The position numbers and the translations under genes are program-made. Positions 17,204-26,590 of a stretch of DNA of 64,000 bases are shown piece after piece. The notes under the pieces were generated by a model that ran no database searches, was not told the origin of the DNA, and saw only the letters and a list, made by a program, of their open reading frames with translations. Source of the stretch: Streptomyces sp. NBC_00659 (GTDB taxonomy: Bacteria; Actinomycetota; Actinomycetes; Streptomycetales; Streptomycetaceae); assembly GCF_036226925.1 (NCBI RefSeq), contig NZ_CP109031.1:7750001-7814000 (forward strand), read 5' to 3'. Each line of letters begins with the position of its first letter. The stretch's first letter is position 1.

Positions 17204-18145
17204 ATGGACAGACCCCTCGCCGTCCGGGCTCGCGGGATCACCAAGTGCTTCGGCGACGTCGTCGCACTCGACGGCGTCGATCTGGATGTGGCACGGGGCC
17301 GGATCCACGGACTGGTCGGACCGAACGGCGCAGGCAAGACGACCCTGCTCGGTCTCCTGCTGGGCCTGGCCGTCGCGGACGAAGGCCGCCTGGAGATCCT
17401 CGGCACCCCCCTGCGGCGGGCGCTCGCCGCCCCCGACGGTGTCGCCGGCTTCGTGGACGGGCCCGGCCTCTACCCCTCGCTCACCGCCCGGCAGAACCTC
17501 GCCGCCCTGGCCGCACTCCGCGGCCAGGGTGCGCGGGCGGCCGGGGTCGACGACGTGCTCGACCAGGTCGGGCTCACCGATGTCGCCGACGACCCGGCCC
17601 GCGGCTACTCCCTCGGCATGCGTCAGCGGCTCGGCCTGGCCGCCGCCCTGCTCACCGAGCCCCGGCTGCTGGTGCTCGACGAACCGTCCAACGGCCTCGA
17701 CCCGGCCGGCAAACGCCATGTGCACGGTGTCCTCGACCGGCTCGCGGCGAACGGAACCGCGGTGGTTCTCTCCAGCCACCGCATGGACGACCTCCAGGCA
17801 CTGTGCTCCGAAGCCACCATCCTCGCGACCGGACGGGTCGTCTTCACCGGCCCGTTGAGCAAGCTGGCCTCCGAGAACCGTGAACTCGACTACCGGGTCC
17901 TCACCTCCGACCCCGGGGCCGCCCGTCTGCTGGCCCTCGACACGGCCGGGATCCGTGTCGTCGACGACGCCACACCACGGCACGACGCCGAGGCGCTCGT
18001 CGTGCGCGCGCTGGTTCCCGCCGTCGACGAACTGGTCGTGGGGCTCGTGCGCGCGGGCATCGCGCTGCGCGAGCTCGCCCCCGTGGTGTCGCCTCTCGAA
18101 GCCGCGTTCCTCGCCCTCACCGAGCAGAAGGAGACCGGCAGATGA
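17204..18145 (+). CDS. ABC transporter ATP-binding protein
   Basis: Nucleotide-binding subunit of an ABC-2 type exporter, 313 residues, cytoplasmic face of the membrane. Walker A is GPNGAGKTT near residue 43, the signature is YSLGMRQRLGLA, and Walker B is LLVLDEPSNGLDP. The C-terminal ~90 residues are the extension typical of drug and lantibiotic exporters. The ATG at 17204 follows AAGGGA with four-base spacing. Its stop overlaps the permease start (ATGA), and the permease is followed within four bases by a secreted phosphoesterase gene, so all three form one operon. Confidence 0.92.
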   Translation: MDRPLAVRARGITKCFGDVVALDGVDLDVARGRIHGLVGPNGAGKTTLLGLLLGLAVADEGRLEILGTPLRRALAAPDGVAGFVDGPGLYPSLTARQNLAALAALRGQGARAAGVDDVLDQVGLTDVADDPARGYSLGMRQRLGLAAALLTEPRLLVLDEPSNGLDPAGKRHVHGVLDRLAANGTAVVLSSHRMDDLQALCSEATILATGRVVFTGPLSKLASENRELDYRVLTSDPGAARLLALDTAGIRVVDDATPRHDAEALVVRALVPAVDELVVGLVRAGIALRELAPVVSPLEAAFLALTEQKETGR

Positions 18146-19527
18146 CAGCGACCGTCGCCGAGGACGGTGACCTCGGAGCACAGAGCCCGGAGGAAGCGGT
18201 CGCCGCCTCCCCCCGTGTCCCGGTCGCGCGTGTGTACCGCTTCGAGCTGGTCAAACTCGTCTCACAGTGGCGGATCCGGCTGCTGCTCCTCGCCTGCTGG
18301 ATCGTGCCGGCCCTCTTCGTCGCCGCGGTGAGCCGGCAGAGCACGCTCCCCGTCGACACCCTCTTCGGCCGCTGGATGCACGCCACCGGGTGGGCCGGAG
18401 CGCTGGTGATGCTCGGCTTCGCGGGAACCTGGGCGCTCCCCCTGCTGACCTCGGTCGTGGCCGGCGACGTGTTCGCCTCCGAGGACCGGCTCGGCACCTG
18501 GCGCCATCTGCTCGTGGCGGTCAGGTCGCCGCGCCGGATCTTCGCCGCGAAGGCACTGGCCGGTCTCACCGTCATCCTGCTGCTCGTGGCCGGACTGGTC
18601 GCCTCCAGCTCGGCCGGCGGCCTCGTCGCGGTGGGCGACCAGCCGCTGGTCGGCCTCGACGGACACCTCCTGACACCGGCGGACGCCGCCGGCAAGGTCC
18701 TGCTCGCCTGGGTCTGTGTCCTCGCCCCGACCCTGGCCCTCGCCGCGATCGGCCTGCTCGGGTCCATCACTCTGGGACGGTCCCCGATGGGGCTCCTGCT
18801 GCCCGCGCTCGTCGCGCTCGCGATGCAGCTCGCCCAGATGATGCCGCTCCCCGTCGCCGTGCGCCTCGCGTTGCCCGGTTACGCCTTCATCGCCTGGAAC
18901 GGTCTGTTCACCAGCCCCGCACAGCCCGGCCCGCTCCTCATCGGCATCGTCGTCAGCCTGCTGTGGGCCGTGACCGCGACCGCGCCGGCCTACGTGCTCT
19001 TCATGCGGCGCGACTTCACCGACGTGGCGCACGACGGCTCGGGCCGCGGCGCGGTCATCACCGGAGTCCTGCCGCTCGTCGCGCTGGCCGCCGTGACGGT
19101 CGCGGTCGTCGGCGCCGCCACGGGGGCCACGGGCTCCGGGATCGAGCAGGACAAGGTGCAGCGTTCGGCCGCCACGGCGTTCGCCCACCTCTACCGGCTC
19201 CAGACCGCTCAGCTCAACCGCCCCGCCGTCACGGAGGCTCAGCTGAAGGTCACGGCCAGCTGCGACAAGGGCAGCGTCAAGGTCGCGGCCGAGGGGCCGG
19301 GCAACGACTGGCGCTGTGTCATCTCCTGGCACCTTCCCGGCGTCGACGCCGTGGGGACGGCCGTCTACCAGCTCGATGTCACCCCGGACGGGCGATACAT
19401 GGCCGACGGCGACGGACCGAAGGAGGTGAACGGCTACTTCCTCGTCCGCACACCGACCGGGGACGCACCGAACCCGCTGTGGCAGTTCGACGGCAACGTC
19501 GACCTGCTCGCCACCTCGAAGGGATGA
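18142..19527 (+). CDS. ABC-2 type permease with extracytoplasmic C-terminal domain
   Basis: Membrane partner of the preceding ATPase, 461 residues. About seven hydrophobic segments occupy residues 45-330 (for example LLLLACWIVPALFVAAV and GVLPLVALAAVTVAVVGAA). The last ~120 residues are soluble with a Cys pair (TASCDKG, WRCVISW), and probably lie outside the membrane. Start overlaps the ATPase stop. The transported substrate is unknown. Confidence 0.88.
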   Translation: MTATVAEDGDLGAQSPEEAVAASPRVPVARVYRFELVKLVSQWRIRLLLLACWIVPALFVAAVSRQSTLPVDTLFGRWMHATGWAGALVMLGFAGTWALPLLTSVVAGDVFASEDRLGTWRHLLVAVRSPRRIFAAKALAGLTVILLLVAGLVASSSAGGLVAVGDQPLVGLDGHLLTPADAAGKVLLAWVCVLAPTLALAAIGLLGSITLGRSPMGLLLPALVALAMQLAQMMPLPVAVRLALPGYAFIAWNGLFTSPAQPGPLLIGIVVSLLWAVTATAPAYVLFMRRDFTDVAHDGSGRGAVITGVLPLVALAAVTVAVVGAATGATGSGIEQDKVQRSAATAFAHLYRLQTAQLNRPAVTEAQLKVTASCDKGSVKVAAEGPGNDWRCVISWHLPGVDAVGTAVYQLDVTPDGRYMADGDGPKEVNGYFLVRTPTGDAPNPLWQFDGNVDLLATSKG

Positions 19528-19531
19528 CTCC

Positions 19532-22288
19532 ATGCAGGTAACGCGCCGCCGCCGGAGTGACGAGAAGGGGCGCAAGGGCCTTCTCGGCAGACCCACCGGC
19601 AGACGGATACCTCTGGTGACGGTGGGCACCACCGTCCTCGCCCTCGTCGCCGCCGGGGCCGCGTTCGCCCAGACGCGCCAGTTCGGCACCGACCAGGTCG
19701 GCCAGGTCACCGACCGGGGCCAGGTCGTCTCCAGCGACCAGTACATCGCCCCGTACGGCGACCGGCTCGTCGTGAACAACGGGAAGATCATGTCGTCCTC
19801 GGTCAGCCCGGACGGCACGCACCTCGCGGCCTCGGTCACCGACGGCGGGAGCGCCCTGTCGATCGTCGACCTGAAGAACTGGAAGGTGCAGCAGCTTGTC
19901 AGCAGCGCCGCGTCGTCGGTGCCGCGCATCAGCGGCAACAGCGTGGGCCAGGAAGGCCCGACGTACTCTCCCGACGGTTCGCAGCTCTGGCTGGGCCAGA
20001 CCGACGGCTACACCCGGTTCACCGTGAACCCGGACGGCGGCGTCACCGCCCCGGTGTTCGTCCCGGTCGCGGCGGACGGGCCCAAGCACGCGCTGGTGGG
20101 TGAGGCGGTGTTCTCGTCCGACGGCTCCACCGTGTACTCCGCGGTCAACGGACAGAACCGGGTGGTCGCGATCGACGCGGCGACCGGGACCGTCCGGCAG
20201 AGCTGGAACGTGGGCAACGCCCCGCGTGACATGGCCGAGGTGGGAACCAAGCTCTACGTGAGCAACGAGGGCGGGCGTCCGGCGCAGGCCGGCGACACCA
20301 CGCTCAACTCCTACAACACCCAGGTGCCGGCCGACCCGGTCACGGCTGCCACCACCACCGGCACCGTCAGCGTCATCGACCTGGCGGACCCGGCCGCGCC
20401 CGTCGCGAGCATCCCCGTCGGTCTGCACCCGACCGCCCTGTACGCCAAGGGCAAGGCGCTGTTCGTCACCAACACCGCGACCAACGACGTGTCCGTCATC
20501 GACACCGCCAAGGACAAGGTCGTCCAGACCATCGCGACCCAGCCGTGGCCGGAGGCGTCGGTCGGCTACGAGCCCGACGCGGTGACGCTCACCGACGACG
20601 GCCATCTGCTGGTGACGCTCGGCCGTGCCAACGCCGTGGCCGTCTACCGGTACCGGTCCCCGCAGGATCCGGTCCGTTACATCGGCCTGCTCCCGACGGA
20701 CTACTTCCCCGCCGAGATCGCCGCCGTCGGCAAGGACGTGGTGGTCTCCAACACCCGTGGCATCGACGCCCGTCGGCCCACCACGAGTGCCGGGCACGGC
20801 ACCCACGACACGACGTCGAGCGTGCAGCGGTTCACGCTGCCGGACGACAGCGTGATCAGGGCCCGGACGGCCAAGGTCTTCCGGCAGAACGGCTGGACCC
20901 GCGGCTCCGTCATCCAGTCCAAGGGCAGGAGCCACGCGAAGCCGGTGCCCGTCCCGCTGCGGCTCGGCGACCCCTCGACGATCAAGCACGTCTTCCTGCT
21001 CGTCAAGGAGAACCGGACCTACGACCAGGTCTTCGGGGATGTCCCGGAGGGCAACGGCGACCCGTCGCTGGCGCAGTTCGGCGAGAACGTGACGCCCAAC
21101 CAGCATGCCCTGGCACGGCAGTTCGGGCTGTACGACAACACGTACGACATCGGCACGAACTCTGCCGAGGGCCACAACTGGCTCATGCAGGCGGACGATC
21201 CGGAGTACACCGAGTCCTCCGCCGGTGAGTACCAGCGCAGTTACGACACCGAGGACGACGCCCTCGGCCACCAGCGGACCGGGTTCCTGTGGACCGGCAC
21301 GCAGGCGACGGGGAAGTCGGCCCGGGACTTCGGCGAGTTCCAGCAGTTCCTGACCAAGCCGGCGGGCGCGAGCTGGCAGAACCTGTACTGCGACTCCAAG
21401 AACATGGCGTCGACCGGGCAGGACACCGCGTACACGCTGAACTCGTCCTCGCCGATCCCGTCGCTCAACGACGTTTCCGTGCACGGCTTCCCGAAGTTCG
21501 ACACCAGCGTCCCGGACATCTACCGGGAGGAGATCTGGAAGCGTGACTTCGAGAAGAACGGGCCGGCGAACCTGAACATGTTCTGGCTCTCCAGCGACCA
21601 CACCGGCGGTCCGGCGAACGCGGCCGCCCAGGTCGCGGACAACGACCTCGCGACCGGCCGGATCGTCGACGAGATCTCGCACAGCAAGTACTGGAAGGAC
21701 TCGGCGATCTTCGTCGTCGAGGACGACTCCCAGGCCGGTCTCGACCACGTCGACGGCCACCGTGCCCCGGTCCAGATCATCAGCCCCTGGGCCCGGCGCG
21801 GCGTCGTCGACAGCCACTACTACACGCAGATCACGCTGATCCGGACCATCGAGCAGATCCTCGGGGTCCACCCGATGAACCAGAAGGACAGCGCCGCCAC
21901 CCCGATGAGCGCGGCGTTCACCCGGCACGCGGACTACACGCCGTTCACCGCGCTGCCCAACCGGACCTCGCTGACCGACGGGCTCAAGACCCCGCCCTCC
22001 TGCGGCCTGGACACCCCCGCGCCGCAGGACCCCGCCGCGGCGCCGGTGCCGTCGGCGAAGGTTCCGGCGGACAAACGGGCCCTGGCGGCGAAGTGGGACA
22101 CCTGGAAGTCGCACCAGCGGCTGACCGGGCCCAACGCCGTTCCCGACTTCGCCAACCCCGCGCAGATGAACCACTTCACCTGGTACCAGACGCACGGGTG
22201 GACCAAGCCGTACCCCGGTGAGCACCGGATCTTCGCGCCGCAGGACGTGCCGGGCGCCTACCTCCCGTCGTCGGAGTCCGACGGCTGA
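19532..22288 (+). CDS. Secreted YVTN beta-propeller/alkaline-phosphatase-superfamily phosphoesterase
   Basis: A 918-residue membrane-anchored or secreted two-domain enzyme. A basic N-terminus and hydrophobic segment (PLVTVGTTVLALVAAGAAFA) target it outside. Residues about 60-430 carry YVTN-type propeller blades (VSPDGTHLAAS, NTATNDVSVIDTAKDKVVQTI). From about 480 a phosphoesterase domain starts with FLLVKENRTYDQVFGD, whose Thr is the probable nucleophile, and continues with SSDHTGG and the metal-binding VVEDDSQAGLDHVDGHRAP. Family members act as phosphodiesterases or phospholipase C-like enzymes. ATG at 19532 is four bases after the permease stop; the ribosome site GAAGGGA lies over that stop. 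Confidence 0.88.
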   Translation: MQVTRRRRSDEKGRKGLLGRPTGRRIPLVTVGTTVLALVAAGAAFAQTRQFGTDQVGQVTDRGQVVSSDQYIAPYGDRLVVNNGKIMSSSVSPDGTHLAASVTDGGSALSIVDLKNWKVQQLVSSAASSVPRISGNSVGQEGPTYSPDGSQLWLGQTDGYTRFTVNPDGGVTAPVFVPVAADGPKHALVGEAVFSSDGSTVYSAVNGQNRVVAIDAATGTVRQSWNVGNAPRDMAEVGTKLYVSNEGGRPAQAGDTTLNSYNTQVPADPVTAATTTGTVSVIDLADPAAPVASIPVGLHPTALYAKGKALFVTNTATNDVSVIDTAKDKVVQTIATQPWPEASVGYEPDAVTLTDDGHLLVTLGRANAVAVYRYRSPQDPVRYIGLLPTDYFPAEIAAVGKDVVVSNTRGIDARRPTTSAGHGTHDTTSSVQRFTLPDDSVIRARTAKVFRQNGWTRGSVIQSKGRSHAKPVPVPLRLGDPSTIKHVFLLVKENRTYDQVFGDVPEGNGDPSLAQFGENVTPNQHALARQFGLYDNTYDIGTNSAEGHNWLMQADDPEYTESSAGEYQRSYDTEDDALGHQRTGFLWTGTQATGKSARDFGEFQQFLTKPAGASWQNLYCDSKNMASTGQDTAYTLNSSSPIPSLNDVSVHGFPKFDTSVPDIYREEIWKRDFEKNGPANLNMFWLSSDHTGGPANAAAQVADNDLATGRIVDEISHSKYWKDSAIFVVEDDSQAGLDHVDGHRAPVQIISPWARRGVVDSHYYTQITLIRTIEQILGVHPMNQKDSAATPMSAAFTRHADYTPFTALPNRTSLTDGLKTPPSCGLDTPAPQDPAAAPVPSAKVPADKRALAAKWDTWKSHQRLTGPNAVPDFANPAQMNHFTWYQTHGWTKPYPGEHRIFAPQDVPGAYLPSSESDG

Positions 22289-22354
22289 CGGGCGACGGCT
22301 GACGGCTGACGGCTGAGACTGACGGCCGACAACTGACGTACGAGCATGACGAGA

Positions 22355-22383
22355 TGGGCCGCCCGGATGTCCCGGGCGGCCCA
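22355..22383. terminator. Bidirectional terminator
   Basis: A perfect 12-bp stem (22355-22366 with 22372-22383) and five-base loop between the convergent phosphoesterase and chitinase genes. Just before it, 22288-22330 holds decayed GACGGCT/GACGGC repeats, probably slippage. Confidence 0.85.
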
Positions 22384-22408
22384 CCGCGCTTCCCGTGTTC
22401 CGTCGTCG

Positions 22409-24097
22409 TCAGCCTGTGAAGCCGGCTGTGATCGACGTGAACTGCCAGGTGCTCTGGCTGATGCCGGAGCAGTTGCTCACCACGCCGCCCCCGGGGCAGG
22501 ACCGGTCGCGGTTGACCGACCAGTAGGCGAGCCGGGCGATGTGATGGGAGTTGGCCCAGTCGCGGATCGAGGTCCAGATCGCCGGGGTCGTGTTCTCCTG
22601 CTGGTCGGACAGACCGTTCATGCCGGAGATGCCGATGTGGGAGTAGGCCGTGGCGTCGTCCCAGCCGAAGGCCGACTTCAGCTTGGTCTTCAGCCCCTCG
22701 GTGGCGTTGACCGTGTTGCCGTACATGTCGGAGCCGCCGCCGAAGTCGAACGGCATGATGGTGAAGACGTCGATGTTCGCGTTCAGGGACTGAGCCTGCT
22801 CGATGAGCCGGTTGCCGTAGTAGGTCGGGCCGGTCGTCGAGGTGCCGAAGGTGATGATCGTCTTCAGGCCGGGGTTGTTGGCCTTGACGGTCTTCAGCGC
22901 GGTCAGGATCTTCGCCTGGACGGCCTCGTTCTCGAACTCGTCGGTGTTCTCGATGTCCATGTCGATGGCCTTGAGGCCGTAGGCGTCGATCACCTTCTGC
23001 AGAGCGCCGGCGAGCGCGCTCGCCGAGGAGCAGTTGGCGCCGAGCTTGCTGCCCTGCCAGCCGCCGAACGACGGGACGATGTCACCGCCCGCGGAACGGA
23101 TCTGGTTGATCGCCGTCTGGTCGACACCGCCGGTCAGCGCACGGCTGCCGTCCCAGGCCGGGTTGCAGCCACCGGAGTCGAGCACGAACGCCATCGTGAA
23201 CCACTTGATCCCGGTCGCGCTCATCACCGTGGTCGGGTTCGGGGGATCGCCCCAGCCCTCGTACAGATAGGGAGCGGCCTGCTTGAAGCCGGTGCCGCCA
23301 CCGCCGCCCGCGTCCGTGGTGACGCTCACGGAGTTGGAGGCCGGGGAGGTGTTCCCGGCCGCGTCACGCGCCTTGACGGTGAACGAGTACGCGGTGCTCG
23401 CGGACAGTCCGCTGACCGTGGCACTCGTACCCGGGGCGCTGAGCAGCCTGTTGGAGCCGCTGTAGATGTCGTACGCCGTGACGCCGACGTTGTCGCTCGA
23501 CGCGGTCCACGACAGGGACACACTGGAGGACGTCTTGCCCGTGGACTTCAGGCCGGTGGGCGTGGTCGGCGCCTGGGTGTCGCTGCCGCCACCGCCGCCG
23601 GGACCGTCGAGGCTGACGTCGTCGGCGTAGTAGGTGCCCTGCGCGTACCAGCCGTGGAGGTAGATCTTGGCGCTGGTCTGCGAGGCGCCGGTGGTGAAGG
23701 ACACGGTGAGCCGGCTGTACGCCGACGGGGATGTCGTCCAGGTCGAGGCACCGCCGTCCACACCGAGGTAGACATAGCTGCCGCGCACCCAGCCGGAGAG
23801 GCTGTACGTCGTGTTCGGCTGGACCGGGACGGTCTGGGTGCACTGTGCGGTGTCGCTCGAACTCGCCGCCCCCGCGAGGGCCTTGGAGCCACCGTGCACG
23901 GGGCTGGAGACGATCGACCCCAGGTTGCCGGAGCAGGACCAGGGGGAGAGGCTGCCGGTCTCGAATCCGGGGTTGGACAGGATGTTGGCCGCCTCGGCCG
24001 TACCCGGAAGGGCGACCGCGCCGGCGAGGGCCAGCGCGGCCGTGCCCAGCAGGGCGAGGAATCGATGTCTGGAACGTCTGAGCATGGTCATGCGCAC
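22409..24097 (-). CDS. Secreted GH18 chitinase with CBM and fibronectin type III domain
   Basis: Extracellular chitinase of 562 residues. Signal peptide to about residue 35 (ending GTAEAA). A CBM4/9-like module follows (NILSNPGFETGSLSPWSC to YADDVSLDG), then a fibronectin type III domain (PTGLKSTGKTSSSVSLSW), Gly-rich linkers, and the GH18 barrel. The catalytic motif DMDIE ends at Glu383, the proton donor. GTG at 24097 is chosen because GGGAG lies five bases before it; ATGs at 24091 and 24085 are alternatives. Upstream boxes resemble DasR sites, so induction by chitin through N-acetylglucosamine metabolites is likely. Confidence 0.93.
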   Translation of the reverse strand: MRMTMLRRSRHRFLALLGTAALALAGAVALPGTAEAANILSNPGFETGSLSPWSCSGNLGSIVSSPVHGGSKALAGAASSSDTAQCTQTVPVQPNTTYSLSGWVRGSYVYLGVDGGASTWTTSPSAYSRLTVSFTTGASQTSAKIYLHGWYAQGTYYADDVSLDGPGGGGGSDTQAPTTPTGLKSTGKTSSSVSLSWTASSDNVGVTAYDIYSGSNRLLSAPGTSATVSGLSASTAYSFTVKARDAAGNTSPASNSVSVTTDAGGGGGTGFKQAAPYLYEGWGDPPNPTTVMSATGIKWFTMAFVLDSGGCNPAWDGSRALTGGVDQTAINQIRSAGGDIVPSFGGWQGSKLGANCSSASALAGALQKVIDAYGLKAIDMDIENTDEFENEAVQAKILTALKTVKANNPGLKTIITFGTSTTGPTYYGNRLIEQAQSLNANIDVFTIMPFDFGGGSDMYGNTVNATEGLKTKLKSAFGWDDATAYSHIGISGMNGLSDQQENTTPAIWTSIRDWANSHHIARLAYWSVNRDRSCPGGGVVSNCSGISQSTWQFTSITAGFTG

Positions 24098-24153
24098 GCG
24101 ATCTCCCTGGGGATATGGGGGTGTTCGGGAGTGCAGAGAGGTGCGCAACCAAG

Positions 24154-24208
24154 TTGGTATGGACCAATCCCGCTGTCAAGACACTGCGCGGGAATTGGTC
24201 CAGACCGG
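24154..24208 (-). promoter_or_regulatory. Chitinase promoter with two DasR-like elements
   Basis: On the minus strand a TTGACA -35 element lies at 24179-24174. Downstream of it the box TTGGTATGGACCAA (24154-24167) overlaps the core promoter; upstream lies TTGGTCCAGACCGG (24195-24208). Both resemble the dre consensus TGGTCTAGACCA, with two or so mismatches each. This pairing of boxes around the promoter is known for Streptomyces chitinase genes controlled by DasR. Confidence 0.8.
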
Positions 24209-24251
24209 TAAAGGGGGGGAGGGGGGAAGCCAGGGGCTGTGGGTGCTGACC

Positions 24252-25430
24252 CTAGGCAGGCGCGATCGCGGCCGTGGCGGCCTGGGCGGGAACGGCGGAG
24301 GCGGTCGCCTCGACCGGGGCGGACTGCGCGGACGCCGGCTCCATGGCCTGCGCCGGCATCGCGGACAGGGTGGGCGCGCCCGAGTCGGGCCGCTGCGCGG
24401 GCAGCGGCACCGGACGCACCGGACGCGGCCCCGCGACCACCGTGTAGTCCGCTCCGAGGAACGGCGGGACCAGCTCGCCCGGCTCCTCGCCCAGCGCCAA
24501 CTGCACAGCGGCCCAAGGGGCGTTGACCCCGCACTGGGCGGTCTGGTGCAGCCCGCCCGCCGGACGGGTGTTCACGTCCATCAGCACCGGCTCGTCGCCG
24601 TACATGCGGAACTGGATGTTGGACAGGTAGTGCAGCCCGAACGCCTCGGCGAGCAGCCGGGCGGGACCGGTCCACGCGTCGTCGAGTGTGAATCCGCGGC
24701 GCCGGCCGTTCTTCGTGCGCCCGATGGCCATACGGACCCGGCCGTCCGGCCCGGTGAGGCAGTCCACCGACACCTCCGGCTGCCCGAGGTGCGGCATCAC
24801 CAGCCAGTCGACGGGCTCCTCGGCCGTGCGCAGCGCCTCCACCACCAGGTCCAGAGGCACGTACGGGCTCGGGAAGCCGTTGAGGTGCATGAGCGAGAAC
24901 GGGGAACGGGTGATCACCCGGAAGCCCACCCCGCCCGCGCCCGCCGCCGGCTTGAAGCAGGCCCGCTCGCCCGCGGCCTCCAACTCCTCGACCGCCGCGA
25001 CCAGTTCCTCCGCCGTACGGACCCGCCACCACGGGGGAACGGGAATACCCACGGCCTCCACGGCCTGGTACGCGACGACCTTGTCGTGGAAGACCGCGAC
25101 CGCCTCCGCGGGCGGGGCCAGCAGCGCCGTACCGAGCGCCGCGAACTCGGCGCGCTGCGCCACGATCGCGTCCTGGTGCAGGACCGGCACGAACACGTCG
25201 ATGGAACGGCGTGCGCACATGTCGAGGGCGTACTCGACGTAGGCGCGCGGCGACAGGCCCTCGGGCTCCGGCTCGGCGGTGTCGGCGGCGGCCAGGACGG
25301 GCGAGTCGGCGTCGCCGTGGGTGGCATGGATCTCGACCGCGCGGTGCTGCGGATTATTTCGCAGCTGGTCCATGAAGAACACGTTCTCCGCGTACGTGCG
25401 GTTGAGCCAGACGCGTACGCGAGAGCCCAT
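24252..25430 (-). CDS. ATP-grasp domain protein
   Basis: Predicted ATP-dependent carboxylate-amine/thiol ligase of 392 residues; the acceptor is unknown. The N-terminal part is a pre-ATP-grasp fold. The ATP-binding core shows ACFKPAAGAGGVGFRV (Lys and Gly-rich loop) and the metal site VLMDVNTRPAGG. The last ~60 residues are an Ala/Pro-rich tail of low complexity. The ATG at 25430 is favoured as the natural start of RVRVWLNRTY; one at 25442 is possible, and both have weak ribosome sites. Divergent from the metallophosphoesterase; the 251-bp spacer shows no strong element. Confidence 0.8.
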   Translation of the reverse strand: MGSRVRVWLNRTYAENVFFMDQLRNNPQHRAVEIHATHGDADSPVLAAADTAEPEPEGLSPRAYVEYALDMCARRSIDVFVPVLHQDAIVAQRAEFAALGTALLAPPAEAVAVFHDKVVAYQAVEAVGIPVPPWWRVRTAEELVAAVEELEAAGERACFKPAAGAGGVGFRVITRSPFSLMHLNGFPSPYVPLDLVVEALRTAEEPVDWLVMPHLGQPEVSVDCLTGPDGRVRMAIGRTKNGRRRGFTLDDAWTGPARLLAEAFGLHYLSNIQFRMYGDEPVLMDVNTRPAGGLHQTAQCGVNAPWAAVQLALGEEPGELVPPFLGADYTVVAGPRPVRPVPLPAQRPDSGAPTLSAMPAQAMEPASAQSAPVEATASAVPAQAATAAIAPA

Positions 25431-25681
25431 GCAAGCCACCATTCAGGGTTTGCGGGCACGGCGGAGCGGGCCGGGCCCGGCCAGGGGTAGGGGAGGTACA
25501 CCGAGCCGTCGCACGCCAAAGCAGATTCGAGCGGTGGTGTTGGGGCGATCATAAGGGGCGCGGGACCATGATGCTGCTACGGGCGTGTTACGGATTCGGC
25601 TGCCTGCCCGACCGGGCCTCCTTGTCCCTCGGCGGGAGCGTGTGCTGTTGTGTTGGCATTCGCTTTCTACGGGGGTGGCGC

Positions 25682-26590
25682 GTGCGGCCGACAGACGGCG
25701 ATGCAGGAAACCTGCTGGCCATCAGCGACCTGCACATCGGCTACGCCGAGAACCGCGCCCTGGTCGAGAACATGCGTCCCGAGACGGACCGGGACTGGCT
25801 CCTGGTGGCCGGTGACATCGGGGAGATCGTCGAAGACATCCGGTGGGCCCTCCGGACGCTCGCCGACCGCTTCCGCAAGGTCGTCTGGGTGCCGGGCAAC
25901 CATGAGCTGTGGACCCATCCCAAGGATCCGGTCCAGCTCCGCGGAGTGGCCCGCTACGAGCATCTGGTCGCCCTGTGCCGGGAGTTGGGCGTCATCACCC
26001 CCGAGGACCCCTACCCCGTCTGGAACGGGCCGGGCGGCCCCGCGGTCGTCGCGCCGCTCTTCCTGCTCTACGACTACTCCTTCCTGCCGCAGGGCTGTGC
26101 CACCAAGGCGGAGGGGCTCGCGTACGCCCAGGGGACCGGCATCGTGTGCACGGACGAGTACCTGCTGCACCCCGACCCGTATCCGAGCCGCGAGGAGTGG
26201 TGCCGGGCCCGGGTGGCCGAGACCGGGCGCAGACTCGCCGAGATCCCCGAGGGCCTGCCGGTCGTCCCGGTCAACCACTACCCCCTGGACCGTCACCCGA
26301 TGGACGTCCTGTGGCACCCCGAGTTCGCCATGTGGTGCGGCACGGCGGCGACCGCCGACTGGCACCGCAGGTTCCGGGTCGAGACCATGGTCTACGGACA
26401 TCTGCACATCCCCCGGACCACCTGGCACGAGGGTGTCCGGTTCGAAGAGGTGTCGGTGGGCTATCCGCGAGAATGGCGTAAGCGACCGGGACCGCCGGGC
26501 ACGCTGCGCCGCATTCTGCCGATGGAGGTCAAAGCCGGTGATGGAGGAGCTGCTTCCGGAGTCGGTGGTGGCCGTGGAGAGCCACGGTGA
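25682..26590 (+). CDS. Calcineurin-like metallophosphoesterase
   Basis: Dimetal phosphohydrolase of 302 residues, cytoplasmic. All family motifs are present: AISDLHIGY, VAGDIGE, VPGNHELW, VNHYPL and VYGHLHIP. The GTG at 25682 follows GGGGTGG; the open frame extends upstream but with no family character. Overlaps the phosphopantetheinyl transferase gene by 50 bp, so the two are co-expressed. That pairing recurs in Streptomyces and suggests a role linked to carrier-protein or CoA metabolism, though this is inference. Confidence 0.88.
   Translation: MRPTDGDAGNLLAISDLHIGYAENRALVENMRPETDRDWLLVAGDIGEIVEDIRWALRTLADRFRKVVWVPGNHELWTHPKDPVQLRGVARYEHLVALCRELGVITPEDPYPVWNGPGGPAVVAPLFLLYDYSFLPQGCATKAEGLAYAQGTGIVCTDEYLLHPDPYPSREEWCRARVAETGRRLAEIPEGLPVVPVNHYPLDRHPMDVLWHPEFAMWCGTAATADWHRRFRVETMVYGHLHIPRTTWHEGVRFEEVSVGYPREWRKRPGPPGTLRRILPMEVKAGDGGAASGVGGGRGEPR

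Noticed and set aside
19379..22384. A ~1000-codon open frame antisense to the secreted phosphoesterase
   Set aside because: Shadow of GC-rich third positions; composition is Arg/Gly/Val-rich without motifs, while the plus strand encodes clear propeller and phosphoesterase domains.
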